A model generated the notes under the pieces. That model searched no databases. It was not told the DNA's origin and saw only the letters and a list, made by a program, of their open reading frames with translations. A program made the translations under genes and the position numbers. 64,000 nucleotides of DNA, from assembly GCF_007997155.1 (NCBI RefSeq), contig NZ_VORT01000002.1, forward strand, positions 359,566-423,565. Reading direction: 5' to 3'. The stretch is from Aequorivita antarctica (lineage in GTDB: Bacteria > Bacteroidota > Bacteroidia > Flavobacteriales > Flavobacteriaceae). Numbering within the stretch: position 1 is the first letter of the stretch; every line of letters starts with the position of its first letter. This document shows, piece by piece, positions 25,244 to 34,906 of this stretch.

Positions 25244-27694
25244 TTAAAGCTTTTTAGCGTTCTTCACCTTTTCTTTGGTCAACGCTAAATTCAATACATC
25301 GCTCATATCCTTCACATAATGGAAGGTCAGTCCTTTTAGGTATTCGGGTTTTATTTCGTCTATATCGCGTCTATTGTCTTCACAAAGAAGAATTTCTTTA
25401 ATTCGGGCACGTTTTGCGGCAAGTATTTTTTCCTTTATTCCACCAACAGGCAGCACTTTGCCACGAAGTGTTATCTCTCCAGTCATCGCAATTGATTTCT
25501 TTACTTTTCGCTGTGTGAATAGCGAAACCAAAGAAGTAAGCATCGTTATTCCCGCACTTGGCCCGTCTTTGGGTGTTGCGCCTTCTGGCACGTGAATGTG
25601 TACGTTATAATTTTCAAAAATATCTGGATTAATCCCTAACTGTTCGGCGTTGGATTTTATATATTCCAAAGCTATTGTAGCAGATTCTTTCATAACTTTC
25701 CCAAGGTTACCAGTTAAATTTAAAGTCCCTTTTCCTTTAGAAAGTGCAGATTCTATAAACAATATATCGCCGCCAACCCTAGTCCACGCAAGGCCTGTAA
25801 CAACACCTGCAACATCATTGTTTTCATATTTATCGCGTTCCATTCTAGGTGCGCCCAAAACTTCTATAATAATATCGTTGGTAACTTTCACTTCGTATGC
25901 TTCTTCCATTGCAATTTTCATTGCGGCATAACGTACCATTTTTGCAATCTGTTTTTCCAAGCTACGAACACCACTTTCACGGGTATAGCCTTCCACGATT
26001 TTTTCAAGTTGCGGTTTTGCAATTTTCAGGGCATCGCTTTCCATTCCGTGCTCTTTAAGCTGTTTCGGAAGTAAATGGCGTTTTGCAATTTCCACTTTCT
26101 CCTCTATGGTATAACCTGTAACATCTATAATCTCCATCCTATCGCGCAACGCGGGCTGAATGGTACTCAAACTATTGGAGGTAGCTATAAACATTACTTT
26201 GGAAAGGTCATAACCAAGCTCTAAAAAGTTATCGTAAAACGAATTGTTTTGCTCCGGATCAAGAACTTCAAGCATTGCTGAAGAAGGATCTCCTTGATTG
26301 CTTGCTGAAATTTTGTCAATTTCATCCAAAACAAATACTGGATTGCTTGTTCCTGCTTTTTTGATGCTTTGTACAATCCGCCCAGGCATTGCTCCTATAT
26401 ATGTTTTTCGGTGTCCACGGATTTCAGCTTCGTCACGAAGACCACCCAAACTCATCCGAACATATTTTCTGCCCAAAGCTTCTGCAATTGATTTTCCCAA
26501 AGATGTTTTACCAACTCCCGGAGGTCCGTAAAGGCAAAGTATTGGCGATTTCATATCGTTTCGCAATTTCAAAACGGCTAAATATTCGATGATTCGTCTT
26601 TTAACGTCATCAAGTCCGTAATGGTCACGATCCAATACTTTTCTTGCACGTTTTAAATCGAACTTGTCTTTACTGTATTTGTTCCAAGGCAGATCTAAAA
26701 GCAACTCCAAATAGTTACGCTGAATGCTGTACTCCGCAACCTGTGGGTTCATTCGCTGCATCTTGGAAAGTTCTTTCTGGAAGTGTTTTTCAACTTCCTT
26801 GCTCCATTTTTTGGTTTTGGAACGTTCGCGCATCTCCTCTATCTCTTCTTCCATGGTTGAACCACCCAATTCTTCTTGAATGGTCTTCATCTGTTGTTGA
26901 AGAAAATACTCGCGTTGTTGTTGATTGATATCGCTCTGTACTTTGCTCTGAATATCGTTCCGAAGTGAAAGCTTCTGGATTTCCATATTCATATACCGAA
27001 GTGTTTCAAGCGCGCGATCTTTCAGATTGTTGATTTCTAAAAGAGCTTGCTTTTGCTCAACATCAATATTTAAGTTTGAAGAAACAAAATTGATAAGGAA
27101 ACTGGAGCTTTCAATATTTTTTATGGCAAAGGCCGCTTCCGAAGGAATATTTGGGCTTTGCTTGATTATCTGCAATGCCATTTCCTTTATGGAATCTATG
27201 ATTGCCTTAAATTCCTCGCTTTCTTTTTCAGGGCGCGCTTCGGCAACCTCTCTAATGGTCGCGGTCATATAAGGATCGGTGGTTATTACTTCAGCAACCT
27301 CAAAGCGCTTTTTACCTTGAATGATTACCGTAGTATTGCCATCGGGCATTTTAAGCACCCGAAGTATTTGTGCCACCGTACCAATGGTATTGATATCACC
27401 AATACCCGGCTCCTCCTCATTTTCGTCTTTTTGTGAAACTACGCCAATAACCTTATTTCCTTTATTGGTTTCGTTTATAAGTTTTATTGATTTGTCTCGC
27501 CCAGCAGTAATCGGGATTACAACGCCAGGAAATAAAACCGTGTTTCGAAGGGGTAAAATTGGAAGAATTTCAGGAAGCTCTTCTTTATGCATTGCATCTT
27601 CGTCTTCGGAAGACATAAGCGGAATAAAATCTGCATCTTCGTGTAAATCCTGAAATGACAACTTGTCTAATGATGTAAGTTTTGAATTTCCCAT
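25244..27694 (-). CDS. lon: ATP-dependent protease Lon
   Basis: Cytosolic AAA+ serine protease that degrades damaged and regulatory proteins. The 816 residues hold the N-terminal LON substrate domain (about 45-240), a coiled-coil region, the AAA+ module with Walker A GPPGVGKT at 390-397 and Walker [10 protein letters not shown], and the protease domain with catalytic Ser in [11 protein letters not shown] and Lys in [13 protein letters not shown]. It is slightly longer than E. coli Lon because of an N-terminal acidic extension, which is common in Bacteroidota. Confidence 0.97.
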   Translation of the reverse strand: MGNSKLTSLDKLSFQDLHEDADFIPLMSSEDEDAMHKEELPEILPILPLRNTVLFPGVVIPITAGRDKSIKLINETNKGNKVIGVVSQKDENEEEPGIGDINTIGTVAQILRVLKMPDGNTTVIIQGKKRFEVAEVITTDPYMTATIREVAEARPEKESEEFKAIIDSIKEMALQIIKQSPNIPSEAAFAIKNIESSSFLINFVSSNLNIDVEQKQALLEINNLKDRALETLRYMNMEIQKLSLRNDIQSKVQSDINQQQREYFLQQQMKTIQEELGGSTMEEEIEEMRERSKTKKWSKEVEKHFQKELSKMQRMNPQVAEYSIQRNYLELLLDLPWNKYSKDKFDLKRARKVLDRDHYGLDDVKRRIIEYLAVLKLRNDMKSPILCLYGPPGVGKTSLGKSIAEALGRKYVRMSLGGLRDEAEIRGHRKTYIGAMPGRIVQSIKKAGTSNPVFVLDEIDKISASNQGDPSSAMLEVLDPEQNNSFYDNFLELGYDLSKVMFIATSNSLSTIQPALRDRMEIIDVTGYTIEEKVEIAKRHLLPKQLKEHGMESDALKIAKPQLEKIVEGYTRESGVRSLEKQIAKMVRYAAMKIAMEEAYEVKVTNDIIIEVLGAPRMERDKYENNDVAGVVTGLAWTRVGGDILFIESALSKGKGTLNLTGNLGKVMKESATIALEYIKSNAEQLGINPDIFENYNVHIHVPEGATPKDGPSAGITMLTSLVSLFTQRKVKKSIAMTGEITLRGKVLPVGGIKEKILAAKRARIKEILLCEDNRRDIDEIKPEYLKGLTFHYVKDMSDVLNLALTKEKVKNAKKL

Positions 27695-27882
27695 ATATTG
27701 TTTTAGGACAATGTGTCACAAATGTTGCTCGCACATTGTCTAATTATTTAAATGTTTCTATTTCTATTATGTAATCTCGCTGAATATCAAACGATTTACA
27801 AGCTCTTTTCTTCTATAATTCAAGAGTTATGCCAGTTATGATCCGGAAAGTGTGACATCAAATTTGAAATCCACCTCAATTG

Positions 27883-27919
27883 AAAAAGCCGCCTTGGGAT
27901 ATCCCAAAGACGGCTTTTT
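27883..27919. terminator. Bidirectional terminator
   Basis: AAAAAGCCG...GGGAT pairs with ATCCC...CGGCTTTTT, a near-perfect 18-bp stem with A and T runs on the flanks. It lies 18 nt beyond the stop of the repeat lipoprotein on the minus strand. Confidence 0.85.
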
Positions 27920-27937
27920 ATGAATTTTGTATTTTTT

Positions 27938-29332
27938 TTACGGAAGTACCACTAAAAATTCTCCGCCCGTAATTTGGTAAATCGTTGGATCCTGACCAGT
28001 AGCATCCCTTCCAGTGAAGTTGAATGTTCCTTCTATAAGTCCTGTAGCGAGGTCATAATTGGTAATCACCAAACTTCCAGGAATTGAAACGTAGGTAATT
28101 GAAGTGCCAACCATTGGCGTATAGGTTGCTACAATTTCATCACCATTAACAACTTCGGTTCCCATTTCAAAAGTACCTTCGGTAACGGTTAATGGAAAGC
28201 TAAGTATCATCCTTTGGTCTCCCTTTGTTGTTGTGATGGTAAGCCTTGGATATTGGTTTACAACTGAAGTTTCAACCACTAGATCGTCTGGAGTATAAGC
28301 TGCACCGTCAATATTGGCGGTGAACGCATTGTTTGCTCCTGGTACACCCTCAAAATATGCGGTGAAGCTACCTTCGGTTACTTCAACAACGTCTGGCAAT
28401 TGGTTTAAAGGATCGGTTCCCGTAAAGTTAAAAGTAGCTTTCAGCACTCCAACTTCAAGATCAAATTCAGAAATTGTAATTGTTCCCGGATTTGAAGTCA
28501 AGTTTTCAGCGCCACCAGCAGCATTGTAAAGTGCTATCAATTTTGTTCCATCTGAAATACGAACCATATCAAAAGTTCCTACACCTAAAGAGCGCGGAAC
28601 GTCAATACGTATAAGCTGTCTTTCGGCATTAAGGGCTTCAACTTTAATCATATGCACATCACCAACTACTGGTTCTGTAACCGAAATACTATCGGCAATA
28701 AAATCAACGCCATCAACTTTTGCGAAAAATTCGTTCTCTGGATTGTTTCCTCCACCACCGCCTCCGGTATCGTCCAGGATATATTCTATTGCATTAAATG
28801 CACCTCTTGAAATTTCTATGCTTTCCAAAACAGGATTGCCATCTCCGTCTAGAACAGGATCGCCATTTCCATCAACCTTTATTCGAAACCCAACAAAACT
28901 AAAGGTTCCCGAAACCGTTTTTGCATCGGTATCTAATTCGGTTATTTTCAACTGTCCTGAACCTCCCAAAGCTTGGGCAGACATATATGGAAGCATATTT
29001 ACAGAACCGTCAAAATACGATCCCGCGTTTTCGGTGGTTCCAGATGTAGTTAGACTGAAGGTACCAACTGCAGCGTTGGTAATGGCCAAGACAATATCTT
29101 CACCACCCGGCTTTGAGCCTGTAATGACTAATTCATTTTCAGTGGTCATTGTGGCACTGGTTGAACTTGCTATAAATTCCTGTCCTGCAATTTGGGCTTT
29201 AAACTGCCCTTCATCGGCATCATTTTGTTCATCTTGTACAAATTCGCCTGTGAGTGGCTCATTATCGCAAGAAAAAAATTGAAAGACTATGAATGCAAGA
29301 AGCATTCCTTTCAAAAGATACATTTTCTTCAT
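27938..29332 (-). CDS. Repeat-containing lipoprotein (DUF6252-like repeats)
   Basis: A 464-residue lipoprotein. The signal peptide ends in FQFFSC. Three similar domains follow, each about 110-130 residues, starting FKAQIAGQEFIA, FFAKVDGVDFIA and FTANIDGAAYTP, and each closing with a strand like VSGTFSFVG, LKATFNFTG, IEGTFNFTG. The repeat is the DUF6252 pattern, a beta-rich secreted domain of unknown function. A glycine-rich linker separates repeats 1 and 2. ATG 29332 is chosen because it gives a normal signal peptide; the open frame reaches 29362. Confidence 0.85.
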   Translation of the reverse strand: MKKMYLLKGMLLAFIVFQFFSCDNEPLTGEFVQDEQNDADEGQFKAQIAGQEFIASSTSATMTTENELVITGSKPGGEDIVLAITNAAVGTFSLTTSGTTENAGSYFDGSVNMLPYMSAQALGGSGQLKITELDTDAKTVSGTFSFVGFRIKVDGNGDPVLDGDGNPVLESIEISRGAFNAIEYILDDTGGGGGGNNPENEFFAKVDGVDFIADSISVTEPVVGDVHMIKVEALNAERQLIRIDVPRSLGVGTFDMVRISDGTKLIALYNAAGGAENLTSNPGTITISEFDLEVGVLKATFNFTGTDPLNQLPDVVEVTEGSFTAYFEGVPGANNAFTANIDGAAYTPDDLVVETSVVNQYPRLTITTTKGDQRMILSFPLTVTEGTFEMGTEVVNGDEIVATYTPMVGTSITYVSIPGSLVITNYDLATGLIEGTFNFTGRDATGQDPTIYQITGGEFLVVLP

Positions 29333-29379
29333 AAATAAGTAGTTTGTAGGTAATAAACGCAAACTTAAACAAAAATTGT

Positions 29380-30699
29380 TTAATTGGTTTTATTTCTTGG
29401 TACTCTTAATAGTAAAAATACCCCAGTCATAAAAAACAATACGAGAAACAATATAGAGTTGCGCATACTTCCAGTTATTTGATCAATAAATCCATAAATT
29501 AACATTCCTATTACAATCCCAATTTTTTCAGCTACATCATAAAAGCTGAAATAGGAAGTGGTGTCTTTCGTTTCGGGCAAAAATTTTGAATAAGTAGAAC
29601 GCGAAAGCGATTGAATTCCACCCATAACCAAACCTACCACTCCCGCAGTTGTATAAAATTGAATGGGTGATTCAATAAAAAATGCGACCACACAAATGCC
29701 AACCCAAATTATGTTTATTACGATTAGGACAGGAATGTTTCCAAATTTTTCTGAAGCGCGGGATGTTAAAATAGCACCTCCAACTGCAACCAGCTGAATA
29801 ATAAGAATACTTACAATCAGACCCATAGTTTTTGCAGCATCACCACCCCAAGCAATTTCCTGCTCGCCAAAATAGGTGGCTACCAGCATCACCGTTTGCA
29901 CTGCCATGCTGTAAACAAAAAATGCCGCTAAATATCTTTTGAGCTGTATGTTTTCTGAAAGCGAATTATAAACACTTTTTAGTTCGCGAAAACCGTTCAA
30001 TAATATTTTGGTACTTACTTTTTTTCCGCTTTTGTTTCCTTTGGGTAAAAAATAAAAGGAATATTGACTAAAGAGAATCCACCATATTCCAACAGTAACG
30101 AAAGACCAACGCATTGCTTTCATACTAGCTTCCCCTCCTTCTCCAAAGCCGAATATTTCAGGCTTCATAACCATTCCCAAATTGAAAATCAGCAAAATGA
30201 CACTTCCTATATATCCAAAGGAATAGCCGCGGGCACTCACCCTATCTTGTTGTTCGGGAAAAGCAACATCGGGCAAATAGGAATTATAAAAAACAAGACT
30301 TCCCCAGAAACCAATCAATCCAAAAAAATAAAAAAGAAGACTGATATGAATATTTTCAATGCTGAAAAAATAAAGCCCCATACACGAAAAAGCTCCGAGG
30401 TAGCAGAAAAATTTCATGAAATTCTTCTTGTTACCTACATAATCCGCAATACCCGAAAGCAATGGCGAAATAATAGCAACCAACAGAAAGGCGGCAGCAG
30501 TAGTGTAACTAATTAAAGGTGTACTGCGAATATTTCCGCCCAGAATAGAAACCGTCGATACGTCGGCAGATTTAAAAAGTGCTTGGTAATAAATAGGAAA
30601 AATAGCCGAAGCAATTACAAGGCTGTAAACTGAATTTGCCCAATCATAAAATGCCCAAGCGTTAAGTAACTTTTTACTTCCTTTAAGTAAGTTGGGCAT
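29380..30699 (-). CDS. MFS transporter, UMF1 (Atg22-like) family
   Basis: A 439-residue polytopic membrane protein with about 12 helices. The start NAWAFYDWANSVYSLVIASAIFP, seen here in shorter form, and GYSFGYIGSVILL and GGIQSLSRSTYSKFLPE are marks of the UMF1 family of the major facilitator superfamily. In fungi the related Atg22 exports amino acids from the vacuole; the bacterial substrate is unknown. It is 47 nt upstream of the repeat lipoprotein gene. Confidence 0.88.
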   Translation of the reverse strand: MPNLLKGSKKLLNAWAFYDWANSVYSLVIASAIFPIYYQALFKSADVSTVSILGGNIRSTPLISYTTAAAFLLVAIISPLLSGIADYVGNKKNFMKFFCYLGAFSCMGLYFFSIENIHISLLFYFFGLIGFWGSLVFYNSYLPDVAFPEQQDRVSARGYSFGYIGSVILLIFNLGMVMKPEIFGFGEGGEASMKAMRWSFVTVGIWWILFSQYSFYFLPKGNKSGKKVSTKILLNGFRELKSVYNSLSENIQLKRYLAAFFVYSMAVQTVMLVATYFGEQEIAWGGDAAKTMGLIVSILIIQLVAVGGAILTSRASEKFGNIPVLIVINIIWVGICVVAFFIESPIQFYTTAGVVGLVMGGIQSLSRSTYSKFLPETKDTTSYFSFYDVAEKIGIVIGMLIYGFIDQITGSMRNSILFLVLFFMTGVFLLLRVPRNKTN

Positions 30700-30737
30700 A
30701 TTGGCTCTTCATTTTTTTGAGGTTACTAATCTAATAA

Positions 30738-30762
30738 AAAATCCCGCTTGATGCGGGATTTT
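30738..30762. terminator. Bidirectional terminator
   Basis: AAAATCCCGC, five-nt loop, GCGGGATTTT. It lies between the M48 peptidase gene and the MFS gene, both on the minus strand, so it would end the M48 transcript. Confidence 0.85.
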
Positions 30763-30783
30763 AAAAATTTATATTCTTTCTTA

Positions 30784-31605
30784 TTATCTCTTAAACGAAG
30801 TAACACCAAACTTTTTTGCCTCAGCCCTTGCTTCGGGAGCCCAAGCCTGTATATTTTGGATTCTTGTACTACTGGAAGGGTGCGTGCTCAAAAATTCTGG
30901 GGGTGTATTACCGTTTTCCTGAGCTTGCATACGTTGCCAAAGTTCTGCAGCAACACTTGGCTCGTAACCAGCCATCGCCATTAAAATCAATCCAATATGG
31001 TCTGCTTCTGTTTCATGGCTTCTGCTAAAAGGAAGCATGATACCCACATTACTTCCCAACCCATAGGCAGTGTTGAAAATTTGTTGGTTTTCTGGGCTGT
31101 TGGACAAGGCAACATTTCCTGCCACAGCACCTAATTGTTGCAATTGACCGGCACTCATACGTTGTTGCCCGTGATTGGCAAGTGCATGGGCTACCTCATG
31201 CCCCATAACAGCAGCCAAGCCAGCTTCATTCTTTGTTATTGGTAAAATACCCGTATAAACCACTATTTTTCCACCAGGCATACACCAAGCGTTTACATCT
31301 TTGCTGTCCACAAGATTATATTCCCAACGGTAATCTGCCAAATAACCAGCATATCCGTTTGCAGTCAAATATCTTTCAGAAGCAGCTGCAATTTTTTGCC
31401 CCACGCTTTTTACCATTTGTGCATCTGCAGTATTTTTTACAACCTTATTTTCAGATAAAAACTCTTGGTATTGCTGAAACGCCATTGGAAGAATCTGCGA
31501 ATTTGGAACCAAAGCCAAAGTTTGTTTTCCCGTAAAAGGATTGGTACTACAAGCAACAACAAGTGCCCCTAAAAGTAAGATGGAAAGTGATTTTGAAAAT
31601 TTCAT
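30784..31605 (-). CDS. M48-family metallopeptidase lipoprotein
   Basis: A 273-residue secreted zinc peptidase anchored by lipid: signal peptide with lipobox LVVAC (Cys19), then the conserved TNPFTGKQTLALVP segment, then HEVAH at 136-140 and the third zinc ligand in SHETEADHIGLILMAMAG. This layout is like E. coli LoiP/BepA-type proteases, which act on outer-membrane proteins in the periplasm. Divergent from the collagen-like lipoprotein gene. Confidence 0.9.
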   Translation of the reverse strand: MKFSKSLSILLLGALVVACSTNPFTGKQTLALVPNSQILPMAFQQYQEFLSENKVVKNTADAQMVKSVGQKIAAASERYLTANGYAGYLADYRWEYNLVDSKDVNAWCMPGGKIVVYTGILPITKNEAGLAAVMGHEVAHALANHGQQRMSAGQLQQLGAVAGNVALSNSPENQQIFNTAYGLGSNVGIMLPFSRSHETEADHIGLILMAMAGYEPSVAAELWQRMQAQENGNTPPEFLSTHPSSSTRIQNIQAWAPEARAEAKKFGVTSFKR

Positions 31606-31772
31606 AAGAGATGGTTTTGTTTTAATGTTAAAATTAGAAATATAAATTTTAGCAATCTATTAAAATTATTGTAAAATTGATTTTTTAAAAATTGTTCCAC
31701 AAATTTTAAACTTTAGTGTTTCTTTAATAGTGATGTATTATGGAAGCCTTTAAATTTATAGGATTGTAAAAT

Positions 31773-31788
31773 TTGGAACGACTTTTGC
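31773..31788 (+). promoter_or_regulatory. Sigma-54-like promoter (-24/-12)
   Basis: TTGGAACG-ACTT-TTGC matches the sigma-54 consensus TTGGCACG-N4-TTGC at all positions but one. The GG and GC pairs have the correct spacing. A start near 31800 would leave a leader of about 24 nt to ATG 31824. No enhancer site or sigma-54 activator was identified in the window. Confidence 0.6.
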
Positions 31789-31823
31789 AAACTTTACATT
31801 TTAACTTTAAAAAATATTCAATT

Positions 31824-32360
31824 ATGAAAAACATACTCCTTTTTTTGGCCCTTTCAACAACAGTTTTATTTACTTCTTGCGAAGGCGATCCAGGACCTCC
31901 AGGACAGGATGGCGTTTCTTTTTTGGGACAGGTGTTCGAAAGAACTGTTAATTTTGAATATATTCCTTCAGAGAATATCTATGAAACGTCATTTATACAG
32001 TTTCCAGTTACAGTATATGAAAGTGATGTAGTTTTAGTCTACAGATATGAAGGTCTGGCAGATATTGGAAATGGGCAGACAGCTGATGTTTGGACACAAC
32101 TTCCTCAAAGTGTTTTCTATAATGATAATACTGGAGACGTATATCAGTATAATTTTAATCATACCTTCGTTGACATTCAATTTACTATTGAAGGAAATTT
32201 CGATCTTACGAATATTGGCACCAATCCTGACCCAACAACCAATCAAACTTTCCGTGTGGCCGTGGTTCCCGCAGAATTTGCTGCCACGAATCCTTCTATG
32301 ACAGAATTGCTGCAAATGATGCAAATGGACGATACACAAATTGAAAAAATAGAACTTTAA
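31824..32360 (+). CDS. Collagen-like lipoprotein
   Basis: A 178-residue secreted lipoprotein. ATG 31824 gives a proper signal peptide with lipobox LFTSC; the mature protein starts CEGDPGPPGQDG, a short collagen-like GXY stretch common at the N-termini of Bacteroidota lipoproteins. The rest (VFERTVNFEYIPSENIYE, VVLVYRYEG, TVDIQFTIEGNF-like strands) looks beta-rich and is of unknown function. It is 1 nt upstream of the msrB lipoprotein gene, so the three genes are probably one operon from the sigma-54-like promoter. Confidence 0.82.
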   Translation: MKNILLFLALSTTVLFTSCEGDPGPPGQDGVSFLGQVFERTVNFEYIPSENIYETSFIQFPVTVYESDVVLVYRYEGLADIGNGQTADVWTQLPQSVFYNDNTGDVYQYNFNHTFVDIQFTIEGNFDLTNIGTNPDPTTNQTFRVAVVPAEFAATNPSMTELLQMMQMDDTQIEKIEL

Positions 32361-32361
32361 G

Positions 32362-32856
32362 ATGAAGCTTTTAAGCACATTTATTGTTTTGGCTACATTG
32401 CTTTTCAGTTGCAACTCCCCCGCACAGAAAAGCAAAGAAGTAAAACAAGAAAATTTTAAAGTGACCAAAACTGATGCGGAATGGAAAGCGCAGCTTTCTT
32501 CTGAAGCCTACAGCGTTTTGCGCCACGAAGGAACGGAGCGCGCTTTTTCCAGCCCTTTGAATGACAATCATAAAGCAGGAACTTATGTATGTGCTGGCTG
32601 CGGAACACCCGTTTTTGAAAGCAAACATAAATTCGATAGCGGCACGGGATGGCCAAGTTTTGACCGAGTAATTGAAGGAAATGTCGCTTTTTCTACTGAT
32701 CATAAACTTGGATACACAAGAACGGAAGAGCATTGCGCCACTTGCGGCGGGCATTTGGGCCACGTTTTTAACGATGGTCCTGAAACTACCGGAAAAAGGC
32801 ATTGCATAAACGGCGTTGCATTAAACTTTATACCAGAAAATGGAAAAACCAAATAA
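32362..32856 (+). CDS. msrB: Peptide-methionine (R)-S-oxide reductase, lipoprotein form
   Basis: Repairs R-methionine sulfoxide in proteins. The 164 residues start with a lipoprotein signal (LFSC, Cys17), so the enzyme acts outside the cytoplasm. Zinc ligands are Cys77, Cys80, Cys125 and Cys128; the catalytic cysteine is Cys148 in GKRHCING. The usual resolving-cysteine position is Thr here (SGTGWPSF), so a different reductant or a direct thiol donor is expected. It overlaps the second msrB by 17 nt. Confidence 0.92.
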   Translation: MKLLSTFIVLATLLFSCNSPAQKSKEVKQENFKVTKTDAEWKAQLSSEAYSVLRHEGTERAFSSPLNDNHKAGTYVCAGCGTPVFESKHKFDSGTGWPSFDRVIEGNVAFSTDHKLGYTRTEEHCATCGGHLGHVFNDGPETTGKRHCINGVALNFIPENGKTK

Positions 32857-33253
32857 ATATCCCATAACAAAATCGGAAGCCGAATGGCGTGAGGAATTGG
32901 GCGAAAAACGTTACCATATTCTTCGCGAGAAAGGAACAGAATTCCCAAGGACAGGAGAATACAACCTCACTTTTGAAGATGGAACATACGTTTGCGGCGC
33001 TTGCCACACACCCCTTTTTAAAAGCAACAACAAGTTTGAAAGTAGTTGTGGTTGGCCTTCATTTGATGATTCTATTGAAGGCGCAGTTGAATATATAAAA
33101 GATACTTCGCATGGAATGATGCGAACAGAAATCCTATGCTCCAACTGTGGAAGCCATTTGGGCCATGTTTTTGACGATGGTCCTACTGAATCTGGACAGC
33201 GCTTCTGTATTAACTCACTTTCGTTGAATTTTGATAAAAGTATCAAAAGCTAA
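32840..33253 (+). CDS. msrB: Peptide-methionine (R)-S-oxide reductase, cytosolic form
   Basis: A 137-residue MsrB with no signal peptide. Zinc ligands Cys52, Cys55, Cys100, Cys103; catalytic Cys123 (RFCINS); resolving Cys70 (SSCGWPSF) is present, so thioredoxin recycling is likely. Its start lies inside the preceding msrB gene, which links a periplasmic and a cytosolic repair enzyme in one message. A strong plus-strand terminator follows. Confidence 0.93.
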   Translation: MEKPNKYPITKSEAEWREELGEKRYHILREKGTEFPRTGEYNLTFEDGTYVCGACHTPLFKSNNKFESSCGWPSFDDSIEGAVEYIKDTSHGMMRTEILCSNCGSHLGHVFDDGPTESGQRFCINSLSLNFDKSIKS

Positions 33254-33287
33254 AACCCAAATAATTTTTAAAATTCAAAAACCAAAT

Positions 33288-33316
33288 TCCAAAGGGCAGT
33301 CCTTTGGATTTTTTTT
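33288..33316 (+). terminator. Intrinsic terminator after the msrB pair
   Basis: TCCAAAGG, five-nt loop, CCTTTGGA, then eight T. It ends the plus-strand lipoprotein/msrB/msrB unit. Confidence 0.88.
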
Positions 33317-33432
33317 GTTTTGTGAATTTTCTTTTTTGAAATTTATTTGGGATTTGGGATTTGTTATTTGAGTTTTTTCCTTTAGTATTCGTAAATTCGT
33401 TGCTTCAAAAGAAATACACATAAAATTAAGTA

Positions 33433-34809
33433 ATGAGCAAATACGACGTTATAGTTTTAGGAAGTGGTCCCGGTGGTTATGTTGCCGCTATTAGGGCTTC
33501 ACAATTAGGTTTAAAGACCGCCATTGTTGAAAAAGAAAGCCTTGGAGGCGTTTGTCTAAACTGGGGATGCATCCCTACTAAAGCACTTTTAAAGAGCGCT
33601 CAGGTTTTTGATTACCTAAAACACGCAGACAGTTACGGGCTAACCGTAAAAGAATTTGATAAAGATTTCGGAAAAGTGGTTGATAGAAGCCGCGGTGTTG
33701 CCGAAGGAATGAGTAAAGGTGTTCAGTTTTTGATGAAGAAGAACAAAATTGACGTTATCAATGGCATCGGAAAAATTAAACCTGGAAAGAAAATTGACGT
33801 TGACGGAAAGGAATATACCGCAGACCATATAATCATTGCAACTGGGGCGCGTTCACGCGAGTTGCCAAACCTAAAACAGGACGGCAAAAAAGTGATTGGC
33901 TACCGCGAAGCAATGACCTTAAAAAAACAACCCAAAAGTATGATTGTTGTGGGTAGTGGCGCCATTGGTGTTGAGTTCGCACATTTCTACAATTCAATGG
34001 GAACGGAAGTTACGATTGTTGAATTTTTGCCAAACCTTGTGCCATTGGAAGACGAAGATGTTTCAAAACAATTTGAGCGCTCTTTCAAAAAAGCGGGAAT
34101 AAAAGTGATGACGAATTCTTCTGTAGAAAAATTGGACACTTCAGGTAAACTGGTAAAAGCTACTGTAAAAACTGCCAAAGGCGAAGAAACGCTTGAAGCT
34201 GAAATAGTACTTTCAGCAGTGGGTATTGCTTCAAACCTTGAAAATATAGGCTTAGAAGAAGTTGGTATTGTTACCGACAAAGGAAAAATAATGGTTAATG
34301 ATTGGTACCAAACCAACATTCCTGGCTACTACGCTATTGGCGATATAGTTCCTGGTCCTGCCCTAGCGCACGTTGCTTCGGCTGAAGGAATTACTTGTGT
34401 TGAAAAAATTGCCGGACTTCACGTTGAACCAATTGATTACGGAAACATTCCGGGTTGTACCTATGCTTCGCCAGAAATTGCAAGTGTTGGTATGACTGAA
34501 AAACAAGCCAAAGAAGCGGGTTACGAGCTAAAAGTTGGTAAGTTTCCCTTCTCTGCAAGTGGAAAAGCAAGTGCTTCTGGTGAAAAGGATGGTTTTGTAA
34601 AAGTAATTTTCGATGCCAAATACGGCGAATGGTTAGGTTGCCATATGATTGGCGCCGGCGTTACCGATATGATTGCCGAAGCTGTTTTGGGAAGAAAACT
34701 GGAAACTACAGGACACGAAGTACTAAAAACAATCCACCCGCACCCAACAATGAGCGAAGCCGTAATGGAAGCCGTAGCAGATGCTTATGGAGAAGTGATT
34801 CACCTATGA
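33433..34809 (+). CDS. lpdA: Dihydrolipoyl dehydrogenase
   Basis: The E3 flavoenzyme of pyruvate, 2-oxoglutarate and branched-chain 2-oxoacid dehydrogenases. The 458 residues hold an FAD site (VLGSGPGGYVAAIRA), the redox pair Cys41/Cys46 in GGVCLNWGCIPTK, an NAD site (VVGSGAIGVEFAHF), and the dimer-interface His-Glu region (HPHPTMSEAVMEA) near the C-terminus. Its stop codon runs into a GTGAGAC tandem repeat. Confidence 0.95.
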   Translation: MSKYDVIVLGSGPGGYVAAIRASQLGLKTAIVEKESLGGVCLNWGCIPTKALLKSAQVFDYLKHADSYGLTVKEFDKDFGKVVDRSRGVAEGMSKGVQFLMKKNKIDVINGIGKIKPGKKIDVDGKEYTADHIIIATGARSRELPNLKQDGKKVIGYREAMTLKKQPKSMIVVGSGAIGVEFAHFYNSMGTEVTIVEFLPNLVPLEDEDVSKQFERSFKKAGIKVMTNSSVEKLDTSGKLVKATVKTAKGEETLEAEIVLSAVGIASNLENIGLEEVGIVTDKGKIMVNDWYQTNIPGYYAIGDIVPGPALAHVASAEGITCVEKIAGLHVEPIDYGNIPGCTYASPEIASVGMTEKQAKEAGYELKVGKFPFSASGKASASGEKDGFVKVIFDAKYGEWLGCHMIGAGVTDMIAEAVLGRKLETTGHEVLKTIHPHPTMSEAVMEAVADAYGEVIHL

Positions 34810-34839
34810 CGTGAGACGTGAGACGTGAGACGTGAGACG
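34808..34839. repeat. GTGAGAC tandem repeat
   Basis: Four complete 7-bp units of GTGAGAC plus partial ends, starting within the lpdA stop codon. It is a simple intergenic microsatellite; copy number may vary between strains. Confidence 0.9.
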
Positions 34840-34846
34840 AAAAATA

Positions 34847-34876
34847 AAAAAAACCGCACTAGTTGCGGTTTTTTTA
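34847..34876. terminator. Bidirectional terminator between lpdA and aroQ
   Basis: AAAACCGCA, five-nt loop, TGCGGTTTT, with A and T runs on both sides. It serves lpdA and the convergent aroQ. Confidence 0.88.
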
Positions 34877-34906
34877 TACTCTATACTCAATACTCAATTC
34901 TCAATA

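Noticed and set aside
28743..29282. A 179-codon plus-strand frame inside the repeat lipoprotein gene
   Set aside because: It is a serine/proline-rich mirror of the real minus-strand gene and has no family features.
34808..34839. GTGAGAC repeats as a CRISPR-like array
   Set aside because: Seven-bp units with no spacers and no cas genes; it is a simple microsatellite.
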